Source: Candidatus Omnitrophota bacterium (GTDB lineage: Bacteria; Omnitrophota; Koll11; JAHIPI01). From it: 25,232 nucleotides of DNA. Shown in pieces: positions 14,159 to 22,858 of the stretch (position 1 is the first letter of the stretch; every line of letters begins with the position of its first letter). Below the pieces are notes generated by a model. It saw only the letters and a list, made by a program, of their open reading frames with translations. It did not search any database and had not been told where the DNA came from. The stretch spans positions 1 through 25,232 of the forward strand of contig JAQUMG010000006.1 in NCBI GenBank assembly GCA_028718265.1, written 5' to 3'. The position numbers were made by a program, and so were the translations under genes.

Positions 14159-17100
14159 TTATTTAAACAAAAACCGTACAGCGTCCGCGCTCAACTTACC
14201 ATTTGCCAGGTCATTAAGCTGCACACTCCCTAAGGCACCCTGATTAAATCTATATGTGCCTATACTCACCCATCGACCGCCATTCAGTTGCTGACTAAGC
14301 TGCATTGAAGAACTGCCGGAGGCATGATTAATTGTATAGGTGGCGTTTGTGGCTCTTGTGGAATTCGCTATATACCATACAAACACCTCATAGTTACCTG
14401 TTGTGGGCAGATCAGGCGTCCACGTTACCTTGCTAGAGCCAGTGCCTTTTTCAGCTACAAAATAATCGACTCCATAGTTACTAGTCGATACCGCAGACCA
14501 CCAGCCGCTTGTTATGCTGCAACCGGCATCACGGTTGTCGACTATAGCATCCATATAGCTATTTTTATATACAAACTTTACAGCGTCCGCGCTCAACTTA
14601 CCATTTGCCAGGTCATTAAGCTGCACACTCCCTAAGGCACCCTGATTAAATCTATATGTGCCTATACTCACCCATCGACCGCCATTCAGTTGCTGACTAA
14701 GCTGCATTGAAGAACTGCCGGAGGCATGATTAATTGTATAGGTGGCGTTTGTGGCTCTTGTGGAATTCGCTATATACCATACAAACACCTCATAGTTACC
14801 TGTTGTGGGCAGATCAGGCGTCCACGTTACCTTGCTAGAGCCAGTGCCTTTTTCAGCTACAAAATAATCGACTCCATAGTTACTAGTCGATACCGCAGAC
14901 CACCAGCCGCTTGTTATGCTGCAACCGGCATCACGGTTGTCGACTATAACATTATAACCGGGAGCAATGAACTCAATATCGACCTCATCCTTCACTACCC
15001 CGTCCGCAACGCCCGCGGCGATGACATCACTGCTATCACCGCAATCCGGATGCCACGCGCTGACGGTATAATCTCCGGCCGGGATGTTGTAGAAATGGTA
15101 GACGCCGTTCTGGTCGGTATCGGCATAGCCGAGTAAATTTTTACCGCTGTCTTCTATAAATACTTTTGCCATCAATACCGGCTGACCATTATAAGTAACC
15201 ACTCCCGTAACTGTGCCGCCGACTGATGTATAGCTAAAGTCCTGAGCCGTACTCCCGGGGGCTACACCAGCCAATTTCTGCCTCATAGTAAAAGACTGCA
15301 CAACCTTGTTATCCTCCTGATGCCGCACCACCATGTAAACATCGTAATTACTTCCGGGGGGAACACTTAGATCGTAGGCACCCGTAACTTCATCCGGATC
15401 GGCGTGGCTCACAGAATCGATATATTTCATCTTTTCCTTATTCATGCTGCCCACGCTAAAGGCGGCAACACCAAGAGCAGACGTCTTAGGATACCCGCTG
15501 GGATTTGCTACTGTTCCTGTGACATGCCCTACAACCGCGGCATCATACACTGTCAGCGTGACTGATTTATTATCGGAAGGCCCTGTAACTGTAAATTCAA
15601 GCGGAATAGAAAAGAGCGTGTCGGAATTATAACCGCTATCCGCCCAAAGATAATATTTCTTAGTGCTGCTGCCCGGCAATCGTATCGCGAAGTCCCCATT
15701 AGAATCGGACTTTCCCTGCCATCTTTCCCCATCCGAACCGTTCAGAGATATCCATACATTAGGCACTTTACTGTCATCTGTCCTCTTGACAGAACCTGTT
15801 ATCAGCGCGCCTGACTTGAGTGAGATTTCCAGCGCTACCTTATCTTCATCTTCCGCCAGATAGACATACTCATGACTCCACGCGTAACCCGTAGAAATAT
15901 CGGGTTCCACCATGACTGCGGCCATGCCTTCCGGCAATCCCGTCAAGTTAAATGTTCCGTCCGTCGGAGAAGCCTGAAATGTCTTGTATACCATTTTCGA
16001 AGGATTCGCGTAATAGACGTTCATCGCCTGAAGGACCGGTTGTCCTGTTGTAAGATCCTTAACCACGCCGGACAGCGTGCTCTCGGGGGCGAGCTTGAAA
16101 TTGACCGTCGTAGTCGAGCCGGGTGCAAATTCCCGCTCTATCCCCTCCCACGCAAAATCAGAAGCCGGCCTTGCCGTTATTGTAGACTCGCCGGCCGGGA
16201 GGCCCGTAAAACTGTACACCCCCAGGACGTCTGTAGTCGTCGTTGCATAGGTCTGCGTGCTCGCGTTCCAGAAGGAGACTTCTATACCCGAGAGGATCAT
16301 ATCCCACTTAGTCATAACCGTGCCGGTTATATTTATCGCCTGGCTCGGATCAAAAACCGGATAGTGATATCCCATATCGACAACGCCGGAATCGAAGACC
16401 TTGTCGGTACGTGTAGTCATATACTGCAGGCCCAGATTCGCCGCCGTGTCACTGCCCGCGTTAACGCAAGGACTGTTGGCCGCCTGGCCGGAAGCTGTCT
16501 GGCTCAAACGATAATTCCCGTTCACCTCGTCGATAAAGAGCGGGTCGGTATTTATGTTGCCGTTGTACCCATAATTTGAGCAGCCGATAAAATCTCCGTT
16601 AACGTGACCATAAGAATCATTATTGGCGACAACCTGTAATGTGCCGGTTATGTCATACCCGTAGATACCAATATCTGTTAAATTTATACCGCCATTATTG
16701 TTGGCAACTACGTTGTTTTTAATGACTACGTTCCTGAGAGAGTTGAAATATATGCCTCCGGTTTCTCTATTCCCTACGATAGTGTTGTTCTGTATGCTGA
16801 CATCGCTAGTATTACCGTTACCCCAACAGCTGACGCCTGTTTTTTTATTTTTGTCGATGACATTATTAAAAACCGCGAGAGCGCCGTGACAACCGTTACC
16901 GGAAGTAAACCGAATACCTCCATTCGACCAATTAGTAATATGGCATCCCTTGACGATCACGGAAGAAGCCGGGCCCCAGCTATAAATGTTTATACCTGAG
17001 CCGCCGTTCGTGACCGATCCGATTCCTTCTATTAAACAGTTTTCAATAAGTAACCTTGACGAAGAATACGCCTGTATGCCTGTATTAGCGCCGCGTATTT

Positions 17101-19795
17101 TACAATTCCTGATAACGATCGAAGAAGAGCTTCCAACGCAGATAGACGAGTTATCGCAATTTGAAGTGACTTGCCCAACTACCGTAAAGCCATCGATCGT
17201 TGTATTATTCCAAAAACTGAGGGTATTATTTGATGGATCCAATCCATAAGAATCGATGATAGTCTCATTCGAGGCAATATTCCTCGTCCAGTTGACTCCC
17301 TCGTATCCGCCCTCGAGAACAATGCTGGACGCGCGCCATAACTTAAGCGAGTTGGTATTCTCCTGATACGTCCCTGCCGCGACACAAACTCTCGTGCCGT
17401 TACCGGCGCCCTCGGAGGTAGCGTCGCCCAGCTTCTTGTAGGGCTTGGCCCTGGTGCCTTCTTCTTCGCCAACCGCGCTATTTGCGTCTACATATACCCT
17501 GAGGATAGCCTTGCCTACCTCGGTATATGTCTCGGCGCTGTAACCGTCACCGAAATAGTAAAAAGTATGGACGCGATAATAATAATTATCTTCTGACGCA
17601 TCGACCGAAGTATCGACGCAACTTGTGACCAGCGGGTCCGTAATAGTAGCTACCGGAGATGCGTCCGCCATATCGGCTGAGGTCGACCGGTATACTTTGT
17701 ATTTCACTATACGATCTCTGTGTTCATCGCTTGAAGCGTCCCATTCAAGCCTGACCGAAGGCACGTCCGCATCCCACATAACCTGAGGGTCGTCTTTAAA
17801 GACCGGCCCGTAATCTAAGATAAAGTTCCAGTCACGCGGCGTAAAGTCCGGTAATACACCGCCCGCCGTAGGGTCGGGCAGGTCATCCAAGACTATGTTA
17901 GGCGCAACGCCGTTATCCATAATAGCGTTTATGTTGTTCCGGACGTTCTTGGGATCCGTAAAGAATTCATACAGGTCGATCTTGACCTCTATGCCGGGAC
18001 CATCTTCCATGCCGGGTATCTCGGCGGGGATCGTGATATAAGGATAGTTGTCATGGTCGGCAAGGTTATTCTTTACATCCGTCATCTTTTCGCGCACATA
18101 CTGTTCACAGTCCAATGCCGTATCTTTGTCTTCCTGCCATTTAGCGTAACGCCCGTTATACTGTTCTAAAGTTTCGTGAATGGGGTCATACGGGTCGCAC
18201 TGTTCATAGAAGGCTATCATGTGGTTTAAACCATCGCTATCGCTTCTCGCCAGTATGAATTCGGAGGCGAGCATGTAAGAATCTATCGCGTTTAAAATAG
18301 CGATCTTGGCGGCGAAGAGCGAGGCGTCCGCGTCCGGAAGCAGTTTAAAGAGATCGGGGTAACCGTTCAAGAACGCCAGGGGCGTGTCAAGGATATGGCC
18401 TTGATTGAATACAAGGGACTGCATATTCATGCTGTCCATGTCATATGCGGCATCTATCTTTGCCATGGCCTTCAATAAATAGATCCCGGCTTCTATGGCC
18501 TTGGCGTCGCCGTAATCGAGAGTGATCGTCTCCTTATCGAAAGTTATGGAGTCGGTAAAATCTTTTCCCGCGTTATTTATCTTGGAAAGGTTGGCGAGCG
18601 CTTCATCTATCTGGGTCATCATGCCGGTCGCGCTGTTATTGAGCATATCCTGCCCCTGGGTCAGGTCAGGGTATGGCCTGGCAGGCGTGATCTTTACGGC
18701 GTCCGCGGCCACTTTTCCATCGGCGCTGGAGTTAAGGGTTACTGTGGCTATAGTGCCTGAAAACTGGAACATGCCGAGACAGCACCATTCATTGGCATTT
18801 TCGCTCTGGCTTACCGTTACGGTAGTCTGGGTGCCGGCAGTGCTCATGACGTACTGGACCTTAGGGGCGGCTTCCTCTGTTATACGGGGCCACCTTGCAT
18901 AGACCAGGTATTTCTTCGCCGTATCGACGCCATTAAATGTCCACGTAGCGGTTGAACCCGAACCCGCCGCATGCCATCTATAATCACGTTTAAACGCCTT
19001 ATTGCTGTCCGTCTCCGCTATCCATCCACTGCCAAAACCGGCTTCAGTATCGTTCCGGATGGCGCCCATATATTCCAGCTTTACGGCATCGGCTACCACG
19101 CATCCTGCGCAGCCATCAGCCGACAGTGTTATATTGACAGACCCGGCCGCAAGATCATACTCTCCCAAGGAGACCCACCATCCGCCGCCGGAGCCTATTT
19201 GATTTATCGAGACGACAGGATTGCCTCCCACCGAATATTTCGCATTGTCGGTATTCGCGTAGTCTGAAGGTATCCACGCCAGGACCTTATAATATCCCGG
19301 CGTCAAGATATTCGGGGTCCATGTAGCGGTCCCGGAACCGGCGCTATTTGCCGCGAAACTATCGTTATACGGGTGGTTCGTTTCCGTCTTTGGCACCGGT
19401 ATCCAATTGGCGGGATTTGTATAGGTAAGACCGTTATCATCGATTATGATATTGTCGACATTCGAATCGGCAACGTAATTCAGATCCCCCTCGCTGTCGA
19501 ATATCGCCAATTTGTCACTGCCGTCGAATATCTTGAGTTCCTGCAGTTTTGCCTTTAGCGCGCTGTTCGAGGAGATCACCGTAATGGCGTGCCAGAAATT
19601 CTCAACCTGCCCGTCAGGATTTGCCGCGAGCGCCGCGTCGAACTGCGCGTGCGCGCCGACGATGTCCATATTCTCAAAAAGCAGTTCTTTGCCGTCCTCG
19701 AGGTTGCCGGCAAATGCCGTTCCCGTAGAGAATACACATCCCGCTAAAAATAGAACAACTGCCGCAGCCTTAACAAAATATGACGACCTGAACAT
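14159..19795 (-). CDS. Giant secreted surface protein: golvesin-like, Fn3, beta-helix and CarboxypepD_reg modules
   Basis: 1878 residues. The N-terminus is an export signal that also contains LAGC (17-20), a possible lipobox; otherwise signal peptidase I could cut after AFA (29). Modules by eye: a short helical repeat region (30-90); two golvesin/xanthan-lyase CBM-like beta domains (about 116-243 and 247-371) ending in ADAVKL-type strands; a mostly helical part (375-660); a fibronectin III domain (about 675-765, LEWDASSDEHRDRIVKYKVYRS); a right-handed beta-helix of the DUF1565 type (about 766-1120); four or five CarboxypepD_reg-type domains (about 1150-1610); and two identical golvesin-like modules (about 1617-1740 and 1750-1873). 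GGAGG lies five bases before the ATG. No transmembrane or PEP-CTERM anchor is visible. Probably an adhesin or surface polysaccharide-binding protein following the LptC-like gene in one transcript. Confidence 0.85.
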   Translation of the reverse strand: MFRSSYFVKAAAVVLFLAGCVFSTGTAFAGNLEDGKELLFENMDIVGAHAQFDAALAANPDGQVENFWHAITVISSNSALKAKLQELKIFDGSDKLAIFDSEGDLNYVADSNVDNIIIDDNGLTYTNPANWIPVPKTETNHPYNDSFAANSAGSGTATWTPNILTPGYYKVLAWIPSDYANTDNAKYSVGGNPVVSINQIGSGGGWWVSLGEYDLAAGSVNITLSADGCAGCVVADAVKLEYMGAIRNDTEAGFGSGWIAETDSNKAFKRDYRWHAAGSGSTATWTFNGVDTAKKYLVYARWPRITEEAAPKVQYVMSTAGTQTTVTVSQSENANEWCCLGMFQFSGTIATVTLNSSADGKVAADAVKITPARPYPDLTQGQDMLNNSATGMMTQIDEALANLSKINNAGKDFTDSITFDKETITLDYGDAKAIEAGIYLLKAMAKIDAAYDMDSMNMQSLVFNQGHILDTPLAFLNGYPDLFKLLPDADASLFAAKIAILNAIDSYMLASEFILARSDSDGLNHMIAFYEQCDPYDPIHETLEQYNGRYAKWQEDKDTALDCEQYVREKMTDVKNNLADHDNYPYITIPAEIPGMEDGPGIEVKIDLYEFFTDPKNVRNNINAIMDNGVAPNIVLDDLPDPTAGGVLPDFTPRDWNFILDYGPVFKDDPQVMWDADVPSVRLEWDASSDEHRDRIVKYKVYRSTSADMADASPVATITDPLVTSCVDTSVDASEDNYYYRVHTFYYFGDGYSAETYTEVGKAILRVYVDANSAVGEEEGTRAKPYKKLGDATSEGAGNGTRVCVAAGTYQENTNSLKLWRASSIVLEGGYEGVNWTRNIASNETIIDSYGLDPSNNTLSFWNNTTIDGFTVVGQVTSNCDNSSICVGSSSSIVIRNCKIRGANTGIQAYSSSRLLIENCLIEGIGSVTNGGSGINIYSWGPASSVIVKGCHITNWSNGGIRFTSGNGCHGALAVFNNVIDKNKKTGVSCWGNGNTSDVSIQNNTIVGNRETGGIYFNSLRNVVIKNNVVANNNGGINLTDIGIYGYDITGTLQVVANNDSYGHVNGDFIGCSNYGYNGNINTDPLFIDEVNGNYRLSQTASGQAANSPCVNAGSDTAANLGLQYMTTRTDKVFDSGVVDMGYHYPVFDPSQAINITGTVMTKWDMILSGIEVSFWNASTQTYATTTTDVLGVYSFTGLPAGESTITARPASDFAWEGIEREFAPGSTTTVNFKLAPESTLSGVVKDLTTGQPVLQAMNVYYANPSKMVYKTFQASPTDGTFNLTGLPEGMAAVMVEPDISTGYAWSHEYVYLAEDEDKVALEISLKSGALITGSVKRTDDSKVPNVWISLNGSDGERWQGKSDSNGDFAIRLPGSSTKKYYLWADSGYNSDTLFSIPLEFTVTGPSDNKSVTLTVYDAAVVGHVTGTVANPSGYPKTSALGVAAFSVGSMNKEKMKYIDSVSHADPDEVTGAYDLSVPPGSNYDVYMVVRHQEDNKVVQSFTMRQKLAGVAPGSTAQDFSYTSVGGTVTGVVTYNGQPVLMAKVFIEDSGKNLLGYADTDQNGVYHFYNIPAGDYTVSAWHPDCGDSSDVIAAGVADGVVKDEVDIEFIAPGYNVIVDNRDAGCSITSGWWSAVSTSNYGVDYFVAEKGTGSSKVTWTPDLPTTGNYEVFVWYIANSTRATNATYTINHASGSSSMQLSQQLNGGRWVSIGTYRFNQGALGSVQLNDLANGKLSADAVKFVYKNSYMDAIVDNRDAGCSITSGWWSAVSTSNYGVDYFVAEKGTGSSKVTWTPDLPTTGNYEVFVWYIANSTRATNATYTINHASGSSSMQLSQQLNGGRWVSIGTYRFNQGALGSVQLNDLANGKLSADAVRFLFK
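14177..14546 (-). repeat. 370-bp exact tandem repeat, C-terminal copy
   Basis: Identical base for base to 14579-14948, offset 402 bases (134 codons), in frame within the giant surface protein. It encodes the last golvesin-like module, starting at IVDNRDAGC and ending at SADAV. Only 32 bases separate the copies. Confidence 0.97.
14579..14948 (-). repeat. 370-bp exact tandem repeat, N-terminal copy
   Basis: Partner of 14177-14546; encodes the second-last golvesin-like module. Not one synonymous difference exists between the copies, so the duplication or last conversion is very recent, or the assembly is wrong here. Confidence 0.97.
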
Positions 19796-19815
19796 ACGCG
19801 CCTCCGTTTTTGGCC

Positions 19816-20445
19816 TTATATGACCGCGCGGCTTAATGTCCGCAGTCTCTTCAGCCTGTCATTTTTAGAATTAAAATCCGTTAACTTAAGATCCGAATCT
19901 ATTTGATCCGCCCGGACCACATTATTATCAAATCTTAAGACACAATTACCACTAGCAAAAATACGATTCCGGCTGTTATCCCATTTCAAACTGCTGCAGA
20001 CAAGCGTCCTCCTGTCTCCGGTAACCACATCCACCGTTCCGGAAAGGTCCATCTCTTTCACTATAGACGCTATCGAGTTATCATCGCCAAAAGAAGCGTT
20101 CAGAAAAGCCTTCTTTGCCGTAATGCGGGAAACGACCGCGCCCTTCTCGTAAAACGTGATCGACGCGTCCCGTATCTCCGTTACTTTCAGAGGCGCCAGA
20201 CGGAAGATGCCCAGCTTCTTAGCCACGACGCCCAGCTTCTTGCCCTGGATCGTGAGCTTTTTGCAGGCACCGCCTTCGGAATATTCGCTTAGATCGAACT
20301 CTTCGAACGCCGCGGTCTTCGAGGAAATGGTTCCGGAATGTTTCGATGCTGCGGGAATAATGTGGAATTTATGTACGGCGTATATTGCCATGGAACAAAA
20401 AACGATAAGCGTAATAAAAATTAGGAGGATGGCCCGATTTTTCAT
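19816..20445 (-). CDS. LptC-like LPS transport/periplasmic protein
   Basis: 209-residue protein with one N-terminal membrane anchor (about 5-24) and a periplasmic beta-rich domain. The segment from ITAKKAFLN (about 107) through VKEMDLSGTVDVVTGDRRTLVCSSLKWD to GNCVLRFDNNVVRADQID reads as the repeated beta-strand pattern of the LptC/OstA-like jellyroll. In that family it passes lipopolysaccharide from the LptBFG transporter to LptA. LptA and LptB are not next to it. Instead, 20 bases downstream comes the giant surface-protein gene. The fit is by strand pattern and length (LptC is usually about 190 residues), so another beta-taco protein of the same fold is possible. Confidence 0.65.
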   Translation of the reverse strand: MKNRAILLIFITLIVFCSMAIYAVHKFHIIPAASKHSGTISSKTAAFEEFDLSEYSEGGACKKLTIQGKKLGVVAKKLGIFRLAPLKVTEIRDASITFYEKGAVVSRITAKKAFLNASFGDDNSIASIVKEMDLSGTVDVVTGDRRTLVCSSLKWDNSRNRIFASGNCVLRFDNNVVRADQIDSDLKLTDFNSKNDRLKRLRTLSRAVI

Positions 20446-20456
20446 ATATATAAGTT

Positions 20457-20485
20457 AATATAGTATGCTGGGAGGGCCAGGTCAA
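20457..20485 (-). promoter_or_regulatory. Promoter of the lptC-like/giant-protein pair
   Basis: TTGACC (20480-20485) and TATATT (20457-20462) on the minus strand are separated by exactly 17 bases. Eleven bases then lead to the ATG at 20445, so the predicted leader is about five bases with no ribosome site. It lies in the 60-base gap after the phosphatase gene and should drive both downstream genes. Confidence 0.6.
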
Positions 20486-20505
20486 GGTAAATAGCTAACT
20501 TTTTT

Positions 20506-22422
20506 CTATTTAATCTTAACGACTATAGCGGTTATATCATCATGCTGGCTCGATCTCGGTTCGAAGCGCCGCACGTCCTTTTCGATATTCGCGAGGATAT
20601 CTTCCGCCGAAAGGTCCTTATATTTTCCGGCAACCGCGGAAAGCCGCTCTTTACCGTACATCTCGCGGCGTGAATTCATCGCTTCGGTAACGCCGTCTGT
20701 ATAAAAGATAAACGTATCTCCGCTCCCAAAACCCGCCGTCCCTTCCGAATACCCGCCGTCCATAAGGCCGAGCGGAGTTCCTTCTTCCACGTCCAGGAAT
20801 TTCATCGACCCTTCCCGGCTTATATGCAGAATGGGTAAGTGGCCTCCGTTCGCGAATTTGACCGACTTGTCCTTGAGGTCAAATATAGCGTAGAACATGG
20901 TAACGAATAAGTCGGACGCGGATTCCTTTACAAGCCTCGCGTTCAGCCGCGAAAGCGTCTCCCGCGGGTCCGACGTGGCGACGTTGATACACCTGAATTG
21001 GCCGACTACCATCGCCATGAAAAGGCTCGCGGGGATACCCTTGCCGGAGACGTCGCCTATCATGACGCCGAACCTGTCTTTGTCCAACTCTATAAATTCA
21101 TACAGATCCCCGCCGACCTGGCGCGCCGTGGACATGACGGCTTTCATATCCACCCCCCGGACGTCCGGGATACTCTTAGGTAAAAAGCTCTCCTGTATCG
21201 TCCTGGCCATACCCAGCTCATATTCGGACTTCAGCCTGTTCTTCCACTCGGATATATATTTATAAAGCGTTAGCGACAGGTACAGCAATATCATTATAAG
21301 GACCGGACACACTGCGTCGAGCCATATTCCGTAGATATCGAAGAGGCCCAGGCAAAGCGCGGCGAATATCAAAATAGATATGGCAAGCGCCATGAACCCG
21401 GCGACCGGCCTCGTCTTAAAGGTAACGAAAAATACGATGAGCCCGAATAAGATAAGGACTATCAGGTTAAACCATCTCGACATCCTCGTTATAAAGTTCC
21501 CGTCTATTATAGAGGTAAGTATTTCGGCGTGTATGCCTACGCCCGGGTATATCGGCTCGAACGGACTGGGATGGATGTCCATCCCGGTGGTGTTCAAACC
21601 TATTATGCAGACTTTTCCTTTAAACTGACCGGGCTTCAATATAGGCTCCTGTCCCACCGCCGGAGCCAGATACGACTGTATAACGTCGACATATGAATAG
21701 TGCTTGAAAACCTTGCCCCATTTTCCGGAATAATTTATTATCATCTCGGACTTCTCGTCGAGCGGGATGGTCAGGCCGTTGCCGCACCGTATATATTTAC
21801 CGGGGTAAAGTTTTATGCTGTCCCTGTCGATGCCGAGATGATCGCAGGCGGCCAGGAAAGAGAGGTTGGGATATAGTTTGCCGTCATACTTTATATACGG
21901 CGGGACCCGCCTGAACTTACCGTCGGGGTCAGGCACTACGTTTATATGTCCCGTGCCTTTAGCCCTGGCGGCAAAGTCGGGAAGGCATTCGCTTGCGTAA
22001 CCTCTGGCAGTGACAATATCCGATCTATCCGCGTGGTCGATATCGAAAGCTACCGGAAGATATACCAGGCCTGATCGCTGAATGGCCTCCGCCAGTTCCG
22101 CGTCGTGCTCCTGCGGGCTCCCGAAGAGCACGTCAAAAACTATCGCCTTCGCGCCGAATTCCGAAAGGGCGGTTGTGACGATCGCGTGATAATTCCTGTC
22201 GAACGGGAAGCGGCCGAGCTTTGCTATAGTATCGTCCCCTATCTCTATGACCGCGACCTTGTCTGCGGGGACGGATCCGGCCGGGCGAAGGAGAAATCTG
22301 AGGTCGAGGGTCCCTAACTCGAAATTATCGAGCAGCCGGAAATACGATACGGCAAGCGCCAATGCTGCCATTATGCACAGGACGGCGATCCTTGATATCT
22401 TTTTAACGGCATTTGAGCTCAT
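20506..22422 (-). CDS. CHASE2-domain membrane sensor with PP2C (SpoIIE/RsbU-type) phosphatase
   Basis: 638 residues. An N-terminal membrane segment (about 11-28) is followed by an extracytoplasmic CHASE2 sensor (about 30-312; DLRFLL, VAVIEIGDDT, KAIVFDVLF, and GKVCIIGLNTTG near the end). Three further membrane segments lie at about 316-336, 341-361 and 368-388, the standard CHASE2 layout. The cytoplasmic part (400-638) is a PP2C-type serine phosphatase with GGDLYEF (437-443), GDVSGKGIPASLFM (456-469), NGGHLP (525-530), FYTDGVTEAM (573-582) and DDITAIVV (628-635), so the metal-binding Asp residues are present. Such proteins dephosphorylate anti-sigma-factor antagonists in partner-switching pathways; no antagonist or anti-sigma gene is in the window. 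It has its own promoter and stands next to the LptC-like and surface-protein genes, so it may respond to envelope state. Confidence 0.92.
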   Translation of the reverse strand: MSSNAVKKISRIAVLCIMAALALAVSYFRLLDNFELGTLDLRFLLRPAGSVPADKVAVIEIGDDTIAKLGRFPFDRNYHAIVTTALSEFGAKAIVFDVLFGSPQEHDAELAEAIQRSGLVYLPVAFDIDHADRSDIVTARGYASECLPDFAARAKGTGHINVVPDPDGKFRRVPPYIKYDGKLYPNLSFLAACDHLGIDRDSIKLYPGKYIRCGNGLTIPLDEKSEMIINYSGKWGKVFKHYSYVDVIQSYLAPAVGQEPILKPGQFKGKVCIIGLNTTGMDIHPSPFEPIYPGVGIHAEILTSIIDGNFITRMSRWFNLIVLILFGLIVFFVTFKTRPVAGFMALAISILIFAALCLGLFDIYGIWLDAVCPVLIMILLYLSLTLYKYISEWKNRLKSEYELGMARTIQESFLPKSIPDVRGVDMKAVMSTARQVGGDLYEFIELDKDRFGVMIGDVSGKGIPASLFMAMVVGQFRCINVATSDPRETLSRLNARLVKESASDLFVTMFYAIFDLKDKSVKFANGGHLPILHISREGSMKFLDVEEGTPLGLMDGGYSEGTAGFGSGDTFIFYTDGVTEAMNSRREMYGKERLSAVAGKYKDLSAEDILANIEKDVRRFEPRSSQHDDITAIVVKIK

Positions 22423-22429
22423 AGGTTTT

Positions 22430-22457
22430 ATTATATCACCGATAACGGCTATTTCAA
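22430..22457 (-). promoter_or_regulatory. Leaderless-type promoter of the CHASE2 phosphatase
   Basis: TTGAAA (22452-22457), a 16-base spacer, and an extended -10 TGATATAAT (TATAAT at 22430-22435) on the minus strand. Seven bases separate the -10 from the ATG at 22422, so the transcript should begin at or next to the start codon. The -35 lies in the last codons of the preceding small membrane protein gene. Confidence 0.6.
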
Positions 22458-22784
22458 AACTGGTTTGAGTATGCCTATTCTGCCGAGAAGGATCAATATA
22501 AGGCTGTAGAGCACTACGGTCGCCAAAAAGATGATGAGCTCCCGGACAACCTTCTTCTCCTTCAAAATATTCTTTCCCGCCGCATACATCATCAAGACGC
22601 CCAGAAGATTGCTCAGCCAGTAAAATACGAGCGTCATGAAGAGAAAGTCCGCCTTAAAGACCCGGACAAAAAGATTGGCGCATAGATAAGCGATCGGTAT
22701 ATTGATGAATACGTCGTTCCAGAAGGTGAACGGCGAGAGGAGCCATCCGGCGATAAATATTAATCTGTTGACGATTTTTTTCAT
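22449..22784 (-). CDS. Small membrane protein of unknown function
   Basis: 111 residues with three or four hydrophobic segments (about 8-38, 47-69 and 82-104) and a basic stretch (KNILKEKKVVRE, about 72-83) that by the positive-inside rule faces the cytoplasm. I do not recognise the family. The ATG has no Shine-Dalgarno sequence and lies 16 bases after the strong terminator at 22800-22835, so it may have its own promoter, or depend on readthrough, which would keep it weakly expressed. The CHASE2 phosphatase follows 26 bases downstream with a separate promoter overlapping this gene's end. Good length, a clean membrane pattern and GC content like its neighbours support it being real. Confidence 0.7.
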   Translation of the reverse strand: MKKIVNRLIFIAGWLLSPFTFWNDVFINIPIAYLCANLFVRVFKADFLFMTLVFYWLSNLLGVLMMYAAGKNILKEKKVVRELIIFLATVVLYSLILILLGRIGILKPVLK

Positions 22785-22799
22785 AGGCAGCGGAAAATC

Positions 22800-22835
22800 A
22801 AGAACGGCGTTGAAAGAAAGATCAACGCCGTTCTT
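22800..22835 (-). terminator. Rho-independent terminator after the 56-residue gene
   Basis: Arms 22800-22813 and 22822-22835 pair perfectly over 14 bases (AAGAACGGCGTTGA and its complement) with an 8-base loop. On the minus strand the stem is followed by TTGATTTTCC, and it begins 23 bases after the stop of the 56-residue protein gene. It closes the AsmA/flippase/small-protein unit. On the plus strand the stem runs into TTCTTTT, so it could work both ways. Confidence 0.8.
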
Positions 22836-22858
22836 TTAGGACGGTTTGCGTTGGAGGG

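Noticed and set aside
14177..14948. CRISPR or transposon origin of the long direct repeat
   Set aside because: Only two long in-frame copies encoding a protein domain, no terminal inverted repeats and no transposase.
14324..15136. Two open plus-strand frames (14324-14635 and 14726-15136) with identical starts
   Set aside because: They are antisense shadows of the duplicated golvesin-like module; the identity comes from the DNA repeat. No ribosome site or family resemblance.
15872..16579. 235-codon plus-strand open frame
   Set aside because: It lies antisense to the CarboxypepD_reg and beta-helix part of the giant protein, which has clear domain patterns, and its own translation is rich in Arg and Cys without any recognisable fold.
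20486..20516. Possible terminator after the CHASE2 phosphatase gene
   Set aside because: Only a weak 6-bp AAATAG/CTATTT pairing with a long loop and no proper U-tract.
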